From: SVTX01 sp964567085
GTDB lineage: Bacteria > Bacillota > Clostridia > Oscillospirales > CAG-272
DNA length: 13,665 nt
Reading direction: 5' to 3'
Assembly: GCA_964567085.1 (NCBI GenBank)
Contig: CAZMKU010000040.1
Coordinates: forward strand, 1 to 13,665
A program made the position numbers and the translations under genes. Each line of letters begins with the position of its first letter. Positions within the stretch are counted from its first letter, which is position 1. Under the pieces are notes generated by a model. That model saw nothing but the letters and a program-made list of their open reading frames with translations. It did not search any database and was not told the DNA's origin. Of this stretch, positions 5,948 through 12,797 are shown piece after piece.

Positions 5948-7717
5948 ATGCACAACAAAATTACTGTTCCGATTTTTTACGCGTGTGACGACGCGTTTAT
6001 TAAATATACCATAGTTTCGCTCGCGTCAATGATCGAGAATGCATCAAAGGATTTCAACTACGATATTCACATTCTGAGCACCACGGCAACCGAGAAAATG
6101 AAGGAAAAGGTATTGAAGCTCCAAAACGACAGCTTCAGGATCGCCTTCGACGACGTTTCGGGCTATCTTGAATCAATTAAGGACACCCTCCCCATTCGCG
6201 ACTATTATTCAAAGACCACCTACTACCGTCTTTTCATCGCGGAAATGTTTCCGCAGCTCGATAAAGCCATCTACATTGACAGCGACACGGTGGTTCAGGG
6301 AGATATTTCCGAGCTTTATATGACCGAGCTTGGCGAAAACCTCGTGGGGGCTTGCCACGAGCAGGCTATGGTGCAGGTCGACGAATACGGAACTTACGTT
6401 GAAAAGAATATCGGCATTGACCGCAACAGCTTTTTTAATGCGGGCGTGATTCTTATAAACTGCAGACTTTTCCGCGAGAACAAGGTGCTTGAAAAATTTA
6501 TGGAGCTTCTCCATATTTACAATTTCGTAGTAACGCAGGACGAGGATTATTTAAACGTTATCTGTAAGGACAGAGTTCTTTTCCTCGACCAGAGATGGAA
6601 TACCGAAATGCTCGGCGAGATCCCCTATCCCGCCGAAGAATTCAAGATCATTCACTATATTATGGTGTCAAAGCCATGGCACTATCACGATTGCCGTCAC
6701 GGTGATATTTTCTGGCGTTATGCCGAGAGGACAGAGGTATACGAGGATATAAAGGCGGAGCTTGAGGCTTACACCGACGAGCAGAGGGCGAACGACCAAG
6801 CCTCTGCCGACAGACTTCTTCGAACCGCGGTTGCCGAAACGTATAAGGAGGACACCTTCAAAAATCGAGTAAAGACTCTTTCCTGCAACGAGGACAGACG
6901 AAGGATCCTCGAAAAGATCGCGCTTTACGAAAAGGAGGGCCGCTTCGACGAGGACGTCGAGGACGATCCGCCCTCGCGCACGATCATGCCCGGCGAGGTC
7001 GACTATACGCAGAAAAAGCTCTCGACCAGACTTTATTCCAAATTTGCCTTTGCAAGAGCGCGCGGATACGTATACAGACTGATCCGAAACCACAAGCTTA
7101 TCGTAAAGGAAATACGCGGCATCGAGAATTTCAAGAGCCTCAGCTCGGGCGCGATAATTACCTGCAATCATTTTAATGCACACGACAGCTTTGCGATACA
7201 GCTCGCTTACGAGGCATCGGGACACAAGAAAAACCGCAAATTCTTCAGAATTATCCGCGAGGGCAATTACACGTCCTTCCCGGGCTTCTTCGGCTTCCTT
7301 ATGCGCCACTGTAACACGCTGCCCCTCTCGTCAAACATCAGAGCGACCAGAGAATTTATGCTCGCGACAGACGAGCTCTTAAAGCAAGGCAATTTCGTTC
7401 TTATATACCCCGAGCAGAGCATGTGGTGGAATTACCGCAAGCCCAAGCCCCTCAAGGAGGGCGGCTTCTACTTCGCGGCAAAAAACAACGTTCCCGTCCT
7501 TCCCTGCTTTATCACGATGCAGGACACCGATATGATCGGCGCGGACGGCTATCCCATTCAGGAATATACCATTCACGTATCAACGCCCATCTATCCCGAC
7601 GAGCAAAAGAGCGTAAGAGCCAACACTGCCGAGATGCTTGAATGCAACTTCAACGCGTGGAAGAAAATTTACGAGGAAACCTACGGTATTCCGCTTGAAT
7701 ACGCGACGGAGAAATAA
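5948..7717 (+). CDS. Fusion of GT8 glycosyltransferase and PlsC-like acyltransferase
   Basis: This is a 589-residue two-domain enzyme. Residues 1 to about 260 form a family-8 glycosyltransferase: start TVPIFYACDDAF, the metal/nucleotide motif YIDSD (D111-S-D113), FNAGVILINC (163-172), and the family's HYxxxxKPW near 236-244. Residues 260-350 are a charged helical linker. Residues 360-589 resemble glycerolipid acyltransferases: NHFNAHD (407-413) gives the catalytic HX4D pair H408/D413, YPEQSMWW (487-494) occupies the place of the EGTR motif, and VLPCFI follows. The combination suggests addition of a sugar and an acyl chain to the same cell-envelope lipid or polymer, which is inference. No signal peptide or membrane helix is evident, so it likely works at the inner membrane face. 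A TTG two codons earlier is too close to the AAGGA site. The gene stands alone with its own promoter and terminator. Confidence 0.88.
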   Translation: MHNKITVPIFYACDDAFIKYTIVSLASMIENASKDFNYDIHILSTTATEKMKEKVLKLQNDSFRIAFDDVSGYLESIKDTLPIRDYYSKTTYYRLFIAEMFPQLDKAIYIDSDTVVQGDISELYMTELGENLVGACHEQAMVQVDEYGTYVEKNIGIDRNSFFNAGVILINCRLFRENKVLEKFMELLHIYNFVVTQDEDYLNVICKDRVLFLDQRWNTEMLGEIPYPAEEFKIIHYIMVSKPWHYHDCRHGDIFWRYAERTEVYEDIKAELEAYTDEQRANDQASADRLLRTAVAETYKEDTFKNRVKTLSCNEDRRRILEKIALYEKEGRFDEDVEDDPPSRTIMPGEVDYTQKKLSTRLYSKFAFARARGYVYRLIRNHKLIVKEIRGIENFKSLSSGAIITCNHFNAHDSFAIQLAYEASGHKKNRKFFRIIREGNYTSFPGFFGFLMRHCNTLPLSSNIRATREFMLATDELLKQGNFVLIYPEQSMWWNYRKPKPLKEGGFYFAAKNNVPVLPCFITMQDTDMIGADGYPIQEYTIHVSTPIYPDEQKSVRANTAEMLECNFNAWKKIYEETYGIPLEYATEK

Positions 7718-7740
7718 AAAACGCCCGCAAGGGCGTTTTT
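7717..7740 (+). terminator. Rho-independent terminator of the GT8-acyltransferase gene
   Basis: Stem AAAAACGCCC/GGGCGTTTTT with the tetraloop GCAA starts on the last base of the stop codon and ends in a T-run. Confidence 0.9.
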
Positions 7741-7785
7741 GGTTTTGTAGGGGCAGTCATTGGCCGTCATTACAAACAGAATAAA

Positions 7786-8000
7786 GCTCCCTCTGGGAGG
7801 GAGCCGGCATTTTCGTTAGAAAATGACTGAGGGAGCCTGCGCGTACTTTAAGTGAAATTTTCTTTCAAGTCCCGCAGGGCTCCTTCCACCGTCTACGACG
7901 GTCCCCCGTCTCGCTTCGGCTCGGTCACGCTCGCGTTCTGACATCACACCGTGATGTCATTCATTACGCTCACGCCGCTTCGCTACCTCTCGGAGGGAGG
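7786..8000. repeat. Mosaic palindromic repeat element (copy 2)
   Basis: This non-coding block is a string of hairpins: GCTCCCTC/GAGGGAGC (7786-7804), CATTTTC/GAAAATG (7808-7825), ACCGTC/GACGGT (7888-7902) and TGACATCAC/GTGATGTCA with loop ACC (7939-7959). GAGGGAGCC recurs at 7829-7837 and can compete for the first 5' arm, and CTCGGAGGGAGG closes the right side. The last hairpin, with its flanks CTCGCGTTC and TTCATTACGCTC, matches copy 1 at 1509-1693. Repeats starting with GGCTCCCTC-type hairpins are, from memory, abundant between genes in gut Clostridia. No reading frame here looks coding. Confidence 0.75.
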
Positions 8001-8020
8001 TTTCATTAGTTAGTTTTTAA

Positions 8021-8091
8021 CTCTGCATTCTGCACTCGGCGGGAGCAAGCCCCCGCCCTACAACTCTGCACTCTGCATTCTGCACTCTGCA
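8021..8091. repeat. Interrupted tandem heptamer array (YTCTGCA) with a GC-rich hairpin
   Basis: Two clean units plus one decayed unit at 8021-8041 and four units at 8064-8091 follow the period-7 pattern CTCTGCA/TTCTGCA. Between them lies a hairpin GGCGGG/CCCGCC (8038-8057). The array ends 8 bases before the -35 of the riboswitch promoter. Small frames on either strand are by-products of the repeat. Confidence 0.8.
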
Positions 8092-8099
8092 CTTTTCTA

Positions 8100-8128
8100 T
8101 TGACATTCTTCGAGGTATGTGCTATAAT
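8100..8128 (+). promoter_or_regulatory. Consensus sigma-A promoter of the cobalamin-regulated operon
   Basis: TTGACA (8100-8105) and TATAAT (8123-8128) are perfect hexamers separated by 17 bases, with a TGC extension. Transcription would begin near 8135, just before the riboswitch. Confidence 0.92.
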
Positions 8129-8143
8129 GTATAGGCAATTAAA

Positions 8144-8283
8144 CAGGCAGTTCATCACGTATCTTGTGAAATCGGGCGCGCACGCGCTCGGGGATAAGGA
8201 AATCTCGGTGAAAATCCGTCGCAACAGCCATTACCGTAATTTAGCCGTGAGCTATTAAGTCGGAATGCTTATCGTTCTGCCGC
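8144..8283 (+). ncRNA. Cobalamin (B12) riboswitch aptamer
   Basis: The conserved core of the cobalamin riboswitch class is readable: GGTGAAAATCCG (8207-8218), GCAACAGCC followed by TTACCGTAA (8221-8237), and the B12-box-like AAGTCGGAATGC (8257-8268). A closing helix GGCAG/CTGCC (8146-8150 with 8277-8281) brackets them. It stands between a consensus promoter and a terminator, ahead of two genes of a likely cobalamin uptake module. Exact ends are approximate, and AdoCbl versus other cobalamins cannot be decided by eye. Confidence 0.88.
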
Positions 8284-8352
8284 CGCAAACGGTCATTACA
8301 CCGAAAGCGGCAGTGAAGCTTTTCTTGGGCAAGGGAGAGAGCGGAATTCCTC

Positions 8353-8410
8353 GCGCAGAAGGGTATCTGTGCGGATGTTCTGCGCTCTCGACAAGGGCGC
8401 TTTTCTTTTT
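8353..8410 (+). terminator. Riboswitch expression platform: antiterminator versus terminator
   Basis: Two exclusive hairpins share bases 8382-8385. The antiterminator pairs GCGCAGAA (8353-8360) with TTCTGCGC (8378-8385). The terminator pairs GCGCTC (8382-8387) with GGGCGC (8395-8400) and is followed by TTTTCTTTTT. Known cobalamin riboswitches of Firmicutes commonly stop transcription when the ligand is bound, so the genes should be expressed when cobalamin is scarce. Confidence 0.78.
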
Positions 8411-8447
8411 AATTCAAGACCATAAAAAAGAAAAAGGAGCACAAAAA

Positions 8448-8870
8448 ATGAAGAAAATTCTCACAATCACCCTCTTGGTTGCAATTTGTCTTGCGTCGGT
8501 CTCGCTTATTTCCTGCGCAAAAATCGATGCGGAGGGCCTTTGGGAAAACGCGACGTACAGAAACGACAAAGCCTTCGGCGAGGGTGAAAAAACAGTTCAA
8601 GTGGAAGTAATCGTCGAGGAAAAATCGGTTACGTTCACCATCAAAACAGATAAGGAGACCCTCGGCGACGCGCTTGTTGAGCACGGACTTATCGAGGGCG
8701 AGGACGGCCCTTACGGACTTTACGTAAAGCGGGTCAACGGCATTTTAGCCGACTACGACACGGACGGCTATTGGTGGGCGCTCAAGCAAAACGGGGAGAG
8801 CTGTATGACGGGTATTGACTCAACTGTCATTTCAAACGGAGAACACTATGAGCTCATCCTCACAAAGTAA
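8448..8870 (+). CDS. DUF4430 (transcobalamin-like) lipoprotein
   Basis: This 140-residue protein has a lipoprotein signal peptide ending LISC (Cys23). The mature domain resembles DUF4430, related to the C-terminal domain of animal transcobalamin and intrinsic factor: a run of beta strands VQVEVIVEEKSVTFTIKT, then TLGDALVEHGLI, and the hallmark YWWALKQNG...GIDSTVISNGEHYEL. A longer frame exists from 8265, but it would run through the riboswitch and terminator; ATG 8448-8450 has AAGGAG 8 bases upstream and begins a proper signal peptide. The preceding B12 riboswitch and the overlapping ECF S-component gene make it the likely surface receptor that captures cobalamin or a related corrinoid. Ligand binding is inferred from the family and context. 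Confidence 0.87.
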   Translation: MKKILTITLLVAICLASVSLISCAKIDAEGLWENATYRNDKAFGEGEKTVQVEVIVEEKSVTFTIKTDKETLGDALVEHGLIEGEDGPYGLYVKRVNGILADYDTDGYWWALKQNGESCMTGIDSTVISNGEHYELILTK

Positions 8871-9393
8871 AAGCAAGGCAAAAAAAGCGCTTTCCATCAA
8901 AGAGATCGCCGTCTTCGCGATGCTCGGGGCAATTATGTTCTGCTCGAAAAAGCTTATGGAGGGGCTGCCAAATATTCATCTTGTCGGTATGCTGACCATA
9001 ACGTACACGGCAGTTTACAGAACGAAAGCGCTCATCCCGATTTATATCTACGTTTTTCTCGACGGACTTTTCCTCGGCTTTAACACCGCGTGGGTGCCGT
9101 ATCTCTATATCTGGACGGTTCTCTGGGCGCTCGCTATGTTAATACCAAAGAAAACACCCAAATGGCTCGCCTGTATCATATACCCCACACTTTGCGCGCT
9201 TCACGGACTTTTCTTTGGCGTCTTGTACGCGCCTGCGCAAGCACTTCTGTTTGACTTGAATTTCGAGCAAACGCTGGCTTGGATCGCATCGGGATTTTGG
9301 TTTGATATAATTCACACGATAGGAAATTTCGTCGTGGGATTGCTGATCTTCCCGATGGTAACGTTACTGAAAAAATTGCAAAAGAAAGTCTGA
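8848..9393 (+). CDS. ECF transporter S component, probably cobalamin/corrinoid
   Basis: This 181-residue membrane protein has a short polar, Ser/Lys-rich N-terminus followed by about six hydrophobic segments, the size and layout of ECF S components. These bind a vitamin and hand it to a shared EcfA/EcfA'/EcfT energising module, which is not encoded nearby. It starts within the end of the DUF4430 gene (23-base overlap) with GGAG 6 bases ahead of ATG 8848-8850, so translation is coupled. An in-frame ATG at 8815 has no good ribosome site and lies deeper in the upstream gene. The substrate is inferred as cobalamin, cobinamide or another corrinoid from the riboswitch and the partner lipoprotein. 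A strong terminator ends the operon four bases after the stop. Confidence 0.85.
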   Translation: MSSSSQSKSKAKKALSIKEIAVFAMLGAIMFCSKKLMEGLPNIHLVGMLTITYTAVYRTKALIPIYIYVFLDGLFLGFNTAWVPYLYIWTVLWALAMLIPKKTPKWLACIIYPTLCALHGLFFGVLYAPAQALLFDLNFEQTLAWIASGFWFDIIHTIGNFVVGLLIFPMVTLLKKLQKKV

Positions 9394-9396
9394 CTA

Positions 9397-9440
9397 CTCA
9401 AAGCGAAAGCCGACCCCAAAGGGTCGGCTTTCGCTTTGAG
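9397..9440. terminator. Strong terminator between convergent operons
   Basis: A perfect 20-bp stem (9397-9416 with 9421-9440) with loop CAAA contains AAAGCGAAAGCC / GGCTTTCGCTTT. It lies between the stop of the ECF S gene and the end of the convergent surface-protein gene. The T-tracts are short and interrupted, but stem strength and position support a shared bidirectional terminator. Confidence 0.8.
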
Positions 9441-9473
9441 TCCGTTCGCACGGATGAAGCTTATAGACTTGTA

Positions 9474-9593
9474 TCAATAAACGTCCACGCCGTCAACGAC
9501 GACGTTGAGCTTATCGGTTCCCATGGAGTTCTTGTTGCCCCACGGAGTCGTTCCGTTATTGATGCCCTTATCGTTGATCTCATAAATCAACGA
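9474..9593 (-). other. In-frame coding-like continuation beyond the surface-protein stop codon
   Basis: Directly after the TAA at 9594-9596 the same frame stays open for 39 codons to TGA at 9474-9476. The translation (SLIYEINDKGINNGTTPWG...KLNVVVDGVDVY) has the strand-like, Gly/Asn-rich style of the preceding protein and an ending DGVDVY typical of a folded C-terminus. This suggests that the gene formerly ended at 9474 and has acquired an ochre mutation, or that the stop is read through. A sequencing error is also possible. Confidence 0.6.
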
Positions 9594-12395
9594 TTACTGA
9601 ATGGTAATACCGTTCAAGCCGTTATAGAAGAACGTGGTTTCCCCGTCTCCCAAAGAAGCGGCATTTTCAGCGGTGATTAAAGTATCACCGTAGTAGCAGT
9701 TCTTGAAGACGATATCAGAAGTCTTGGAGGTATCAAACTCAAATCCTTCTTCGAACACACAGTTCTCGAACACGGAAGCATTGTAAGGACGGCAGAATGC
9801 ATATCCGCTGCCCTCTCCGAATGTACAGTTGGTAAATACAACCTCCTTGTGAACATCAGAGAAGCTGGTCCAACCGTTCAGAGTGGAATTAGTGATATAC
9901 ACACCGTAATCCTTGTTGCCGCCGTCAGAGTTGAAGGTGTAAACAGTACCATCAATAATTACATTATCAATGTAAACGTCGGAGGTAGCGCTACCCATAA
10001 AGATTCCGCGCATGCCGCTGTTTACAGTCAGATTCTTGATGATACCGCCGTTAATATGCACAGCGGCGTCCCAAGTTCCCCAGTTGTTAATGCCAAGGCT
10101 GTAGCCATTGCCGTCCAGAATGCCGCCCTTTACGGAAACACCCGTAGCGCCATAGCCGCTGTTTGCTTCGGTTTCAGAAGCATTAAAGGACAAATCCTTG
10201 CTCAAAAGTACATTTCCGCCGATTTCAAGTCCTGTGGCGACGTCAGCGGCGCTGGACGCAAGGTAGGATACGGTGCCGTTTACGGTGATGGTACCGTTGT
10301 TGGTAACCTTGCCGTTGTTTGCATTAAGGTGACCGGTCAGGTCATCAATGTAGGTGCAACCCGAGGCGGTGGTCATCGTTCCTCTGTTCAGAGTAACGGT
10401 AGCACCATCTACAATCTCAACGTTGATATTGGATGCTGTCGTAACACCGCAGATTGCGGCAATTCCGTTCCACTCCTCAACGCCCGCAACAAATGTAACT
10501 GTATTGTTGCCCCGGAGGAAGCAGTTGTTGATCTTCGTTCCCTCTGCGGCGCCTACGAAAACGCCTGCTTGAGAACCGCTTACAGAAACGTTTTCAAGAG
10601 TCAGATCATTGATGGTAACCGCGCCCGCATAAGCCCAGAAGCCGCTTCTTCTTCCATCGGTAGAAAGACCCGCGGTCAGGTTGCTGATGGTGTGGTCGTT
10701 ACCGTTAAAGACAATCCACATGGAGTTGATAGGAGCCCAAGCTTCGCCTGCAAGGTCAACGTCAGCCATCAGGTTGACGGTATTGATGTTCGCCTCGCTG
10801 GGGGCGATTGCTGCAAACAGAGCATTCAGATTCATCAGACCAATCTTGTCGAATACGTAATAAGACTTGGCGTTTGCCCCGTCTACGTAAATGCCCGCAA
10901 AATCGGTAGCCTTGATCGTAACGCCCTCAATGTTGGGGAGGACGACCGTACCATCGTTGGTTTCAACCGCCTGATAGCCGTCGGCAAGAAGCTCACCGAG
11001 CTTGTCTGCAAGCTTGGTGCCTACCGTGAAGGTACCGCCGTAAACGGTCAGCACGTGTGTGCTGCTTGCATTGAAGGATTGTCCATCATAACCTACGGTG
11101 AAGGTACCACCGTAGATATCGGTGGTTGCGGTCTCGCCGGCAAAGCGCCAGCCGCCGTAGAAGGTGCCGTTGTTGATGACTACCTTACCGTCGGCTTCAT
11201 AATGGAAAATGTAAGGATCGAAGTTGCCAAGTTCACCCGCGACGTTCTTGAAGTTACCGCCGTTGATGGTGATGGTCGAGCCGGTGGACGCGTTAAGCAT
11301 TGCGTTGGTATGACCTTCTACGGTTGCATCAAAGTTACCGCCGTTGATCACTACCGCGGTGTTCTCCGCCTTCAGGGTGTGCTGATATACACCGTCCTGC
11401 CATTTGGAAGAAGCATAGAAATTACCGTTTTCAATGGTAATAGAGCCTGCTGTGGAACGAATGATGCCCAAACCGATGAGGGTTCCGTTACCGGTGATAA
11501 CAATGTTACCCTGATTTTCAATAACGTAACCGTTTGCATTTTCGATAGTCTTGCCATTAAGGTCAATAACAACAGCAGGGGCAACAGATCTCAACGAAAA
11601 GCCTGTAGCCGCAGGAGCAGGAATAACGATAGATTCTGTCAGCTCGATATCTTCCATCAGAACGAGCTCGGTCTCGCCCGCATTGATTGCCGCCTGAAGA
11701 TCAGCCGCAGTGTAAATCTGCATGCCGCTCACCCAAGCGTCCTTATCGTACTGATCGTCGAAGCTGTCGAATTCGGCCGCGTGCTGAGTCGCAAGGAGTC
11801 GGACGGTGAAATCGTCACCGATGGAGAGATTCTGATACTCGTTGCCTGCATCCTCCCGCATCTTGAGAACGATGGTCGTGGTATAATCCGCTTCAGCCGC
11901 AAGATTGCCCTGAACGATGCCCTTGCTGATTACGTCCGCAAGAGTGCCAACGTGCATCGTTGCGTCAATAGCGGTACGATCGGTAATCCGAGTTGCATTC
12001 TCAAGAACGCCCTCGGTCTGATATAGATAGACATCAATTACCTCGGCAAGCTTGGAAACCTCGCCCGTGGGAATAATCGCGAGCTGATACTTGAGAGCAA
12101 GATTTCCTTCGTTGGAAATCTTGATATGCTTTGCATCGGTGTAGCCTGGCTCCCATTTGTCGCAATTAAAGATGGCGCCCTCGGAAGCGTCCTTCCATTC
12201 AACGTTTGCGGGATCCTCGGTTCCCTCTGCCCAATGCATCTCAACGTCAAGCGTGCCCGCCTTAATAACGTTACCGCTCGATACCGCCGAGTCGGTAAAC
12301 CAAGCGAATGTCGTTCCAAGCAGCATGGCGAAACAAAGGAACAGCGCCACAGCGCTCGACAACAACGCGCGCTTTGTAGATTTTGTGTTAGTCAT
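9594..12395 (-). CDS. Large SipW-tag surface protein with beta-helix repeats
   Basis: This 933-residue protein starts with the signal seen in TasA/camelysin-type proteins processed by the SipW signal peptidase: KRALLSSAVALFLCFAMLLG, then TTFAWFTDS and GNVIKAGTLDVEM (to about 53). Residues 50-210 resemble the TasA-like beta sandwich (KHIKISNEGNLALKYQLAI, YTTTIVLKMRED). After a linker (about 225-275), the rest is rich in short strands of the type ITINGGNF, VVINNGTFYGG and TDIYGGTFTVG, as in right-handed parallel beta-helix or adhesin-like proteins. It should be exported as a fibre or surface component; no LPXTG or membrane anchor is seen. No sipW gene is in the window. AAGGAGGT 5 bases before ATG predicts strong translation. 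The frame ends in TAA, but coding-like sequence continues 39 codons further, so the C-terminus may be truncated. Confidence 0.85.
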   Translation of the reverse strand: MTNTKSTKRALLSSAVALFLCFAMLLGTTFAWFTDSAVSSGNVIKAGTLDVEMHWAEGTEDPANVEWKDASEGAIFNCDKWEPGYTDAKHIKISNEGNLALKYQLAIIPTGEVSKLAEVIDVYLYQTEGVLENATRITDRTAIDATMHVGTLADVISKGIVQGNLAAEADYTTTIVLKMREDAGNEYQNLSIGDDFTVRLLATQHAAEFDSFDDQYDKDAWVSGMQIYTAADLQAAINAGETELVLMEDIELTESIVIPAPAATGFSLRSVAPAVVIDLNGKTIENANGYVIENQGNIVITGNGTLIGLGIIRSTAGSITIENGNFYASSKWQDGVYQHTLKAENTAVVINGGNFDATVEGHTNAMLNASTGSTITINGGNFKNVAGELGNFDPYIFHYEADGKVVINNGTFYGGWRFAGETATTDIYGGTFTVGYDGQSFNASSTHVLTVYGGTFTVGTKLADKLGELLADGYQAVETNDGTVVLPNIEGVTIKATDFAGIYVDGANAKSYYVFDKIGLMNLNALFAAIAPSEANINTVNLMADVDLAGEAWAPINSMWIVFNGNDHTISNLTAGLSTDGRRSGFWAYAGAVTINDLTLENVSVSGSQAGVFVGAAEGTKINNCFLRGNNTVTFVAGVEEWNGIAAICGVTTASNINVEIVDGATVTLNRGTMTTASGCTYIDDLTGHLNANNGKVTNNGTITVNGTVSYLASSAADVATGLEIGGNVLLSKDLSFNASETEANSGYGATGVSVKGGILDGNGYSLGINNWGTWDAAVHINGGIIKNLTVNSGMRGIFMGSATSDVYIDNVIIDGTVYTFNSDGGNKDYGVYITNSTLNGWTSFSDVHKEVVFTNCTFGEGSGYAFCRPYNASVFENCVFEEGFEFDTSKTSDIVFKNCYYGDTLITAENAASLGDGETTFFYNGLNGITIQ

Positions 12396-12410
12396 TTCTT
12401 ACCTCCTTAT

Positions 12411-12517
12411 AGGTGTATTTTTTAAGACTTACTATGTAAAGCGGCTTTTCCGCAATACACCTGATAGTGTTTCGTCCGTTTATTATCCACGGACTTTTTT
12501 GGCGCTCCGCGAGCGCC
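12411..12517 (-). promoter_or_regulatory. Structured leader of the SipW-tag gene
   Basis: Three inverted repeats precede the gene. A 9-bp perfect one, AGGTGTATT/AATACACCT (12411-12419 with 12454-12462), encloses a GCGG/CCGC hairpin (12441-12453) and ends just before the AAGGAGGT ribosome site. The others are GTCCGT/ACGGAC (12474-12494) and GGCGCTC/GAGCGCC with loop CGC (12501-12517). The T6 run (12495-12500) follows the second hairpin only on the plus strand, so it is not a terminator for the leftward transcript. GATAAT inside the second hairpin could be a -10 but lacks a good -35. I do not recognise a known riboswitch class. Confidence 0.5.
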
Positions 12518-12534
12518 ACCCTTGTGTGTCCCGA

Positions 12535-12741
12535 TCACGAATAAGGATCTCTTTTGTCAGTCAAGCCCAAAATATAATCGGTTGTAGTATTATAAAATTT
12601 AGACAACGCAATCAAACAGGACAGAGGTAACTGCCTTTGCTCGTTTTCATATTGGGAATATGTATTTTGCTTTACGTGCAAGTATTTCGCAACCTCTTCC
12701 TGCTTCAAATTATTGTCTTCTATTAAATCCCTGATGCGCAT
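12535..12741 (-). CDS. Small XRE-family (Cro/CI-type) DNA-binding protein
   Basis: This 68-residue protein is almost entirely one helix-turn-helix domain: IRDLIEDNNLKQEEVAKYLHV (helices 1-2), KQNTYSQYENEQRQLPLSC (recognition helix and following turn), and LIALSKFYNTTTDYILGL, the usual end of the fold. It has no sensor or oligomerisation domain. AGGAGG lies 5 bases upstream of the ATG at 12739-12741. It probably acts as a dimeric repressor on its own promoter, and possibly on the downstream SipW-tag gene, which starts 139 bases further on in the same direction. Confidence 0.9.
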   Translation of the reverse strand: MRIRDLIEDNNLKQEEVAKYLHVKQNTYSQYENEQRQLPLSCLIALSKFYNTTTDYILGLTDKRDPYS

Positions 12742-12779
12742 GGGTTCCTCCTGTCTGGTCGTAATATCAAAATAATATC

Positions 12780-12797
12780 ACATTTAATTGGAAATGT
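12780..12797. promoter_or_regulatory. Candidate operator upstream of the XRE gene
   Basis: ACATTT and AAATGT form 6-bp inverted arms around AATTGG; allowing one gap, symmetry extends to TCA-CATTT / AAATG-TTGA. It lies about 40 bases upstream of the XRE start, a fitting place for autoregulation. The promoter hexamers here are not clear. Confidence 0.35.

Noticed and set aside
8021..8091. CRISPR array
   Set aside because: The repeats are 7-base tandem units without spacers and no cas gene is nearby.
8265..8447. Upstream extension of the DUF4430 frame
   Set aside because: It overlaps the riboswitch and its terminator; the ATG at 8448 has a ribosome site and starts a proper lipoprotein signal.
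9849..12026. 725-codon open frame on the plus strand
   Set aside because: It is the mirror of the SipW-tag gene, arising from its biased codon use; it has no signal, domain or ribosome site and would oppose a well-supported gene.
12474..12500. Hairpin plus T6 as terminator of the XRE gene
   Set aside because: The T-run follows the hairpin only on the plus strand, while the gene is on the minus strand.
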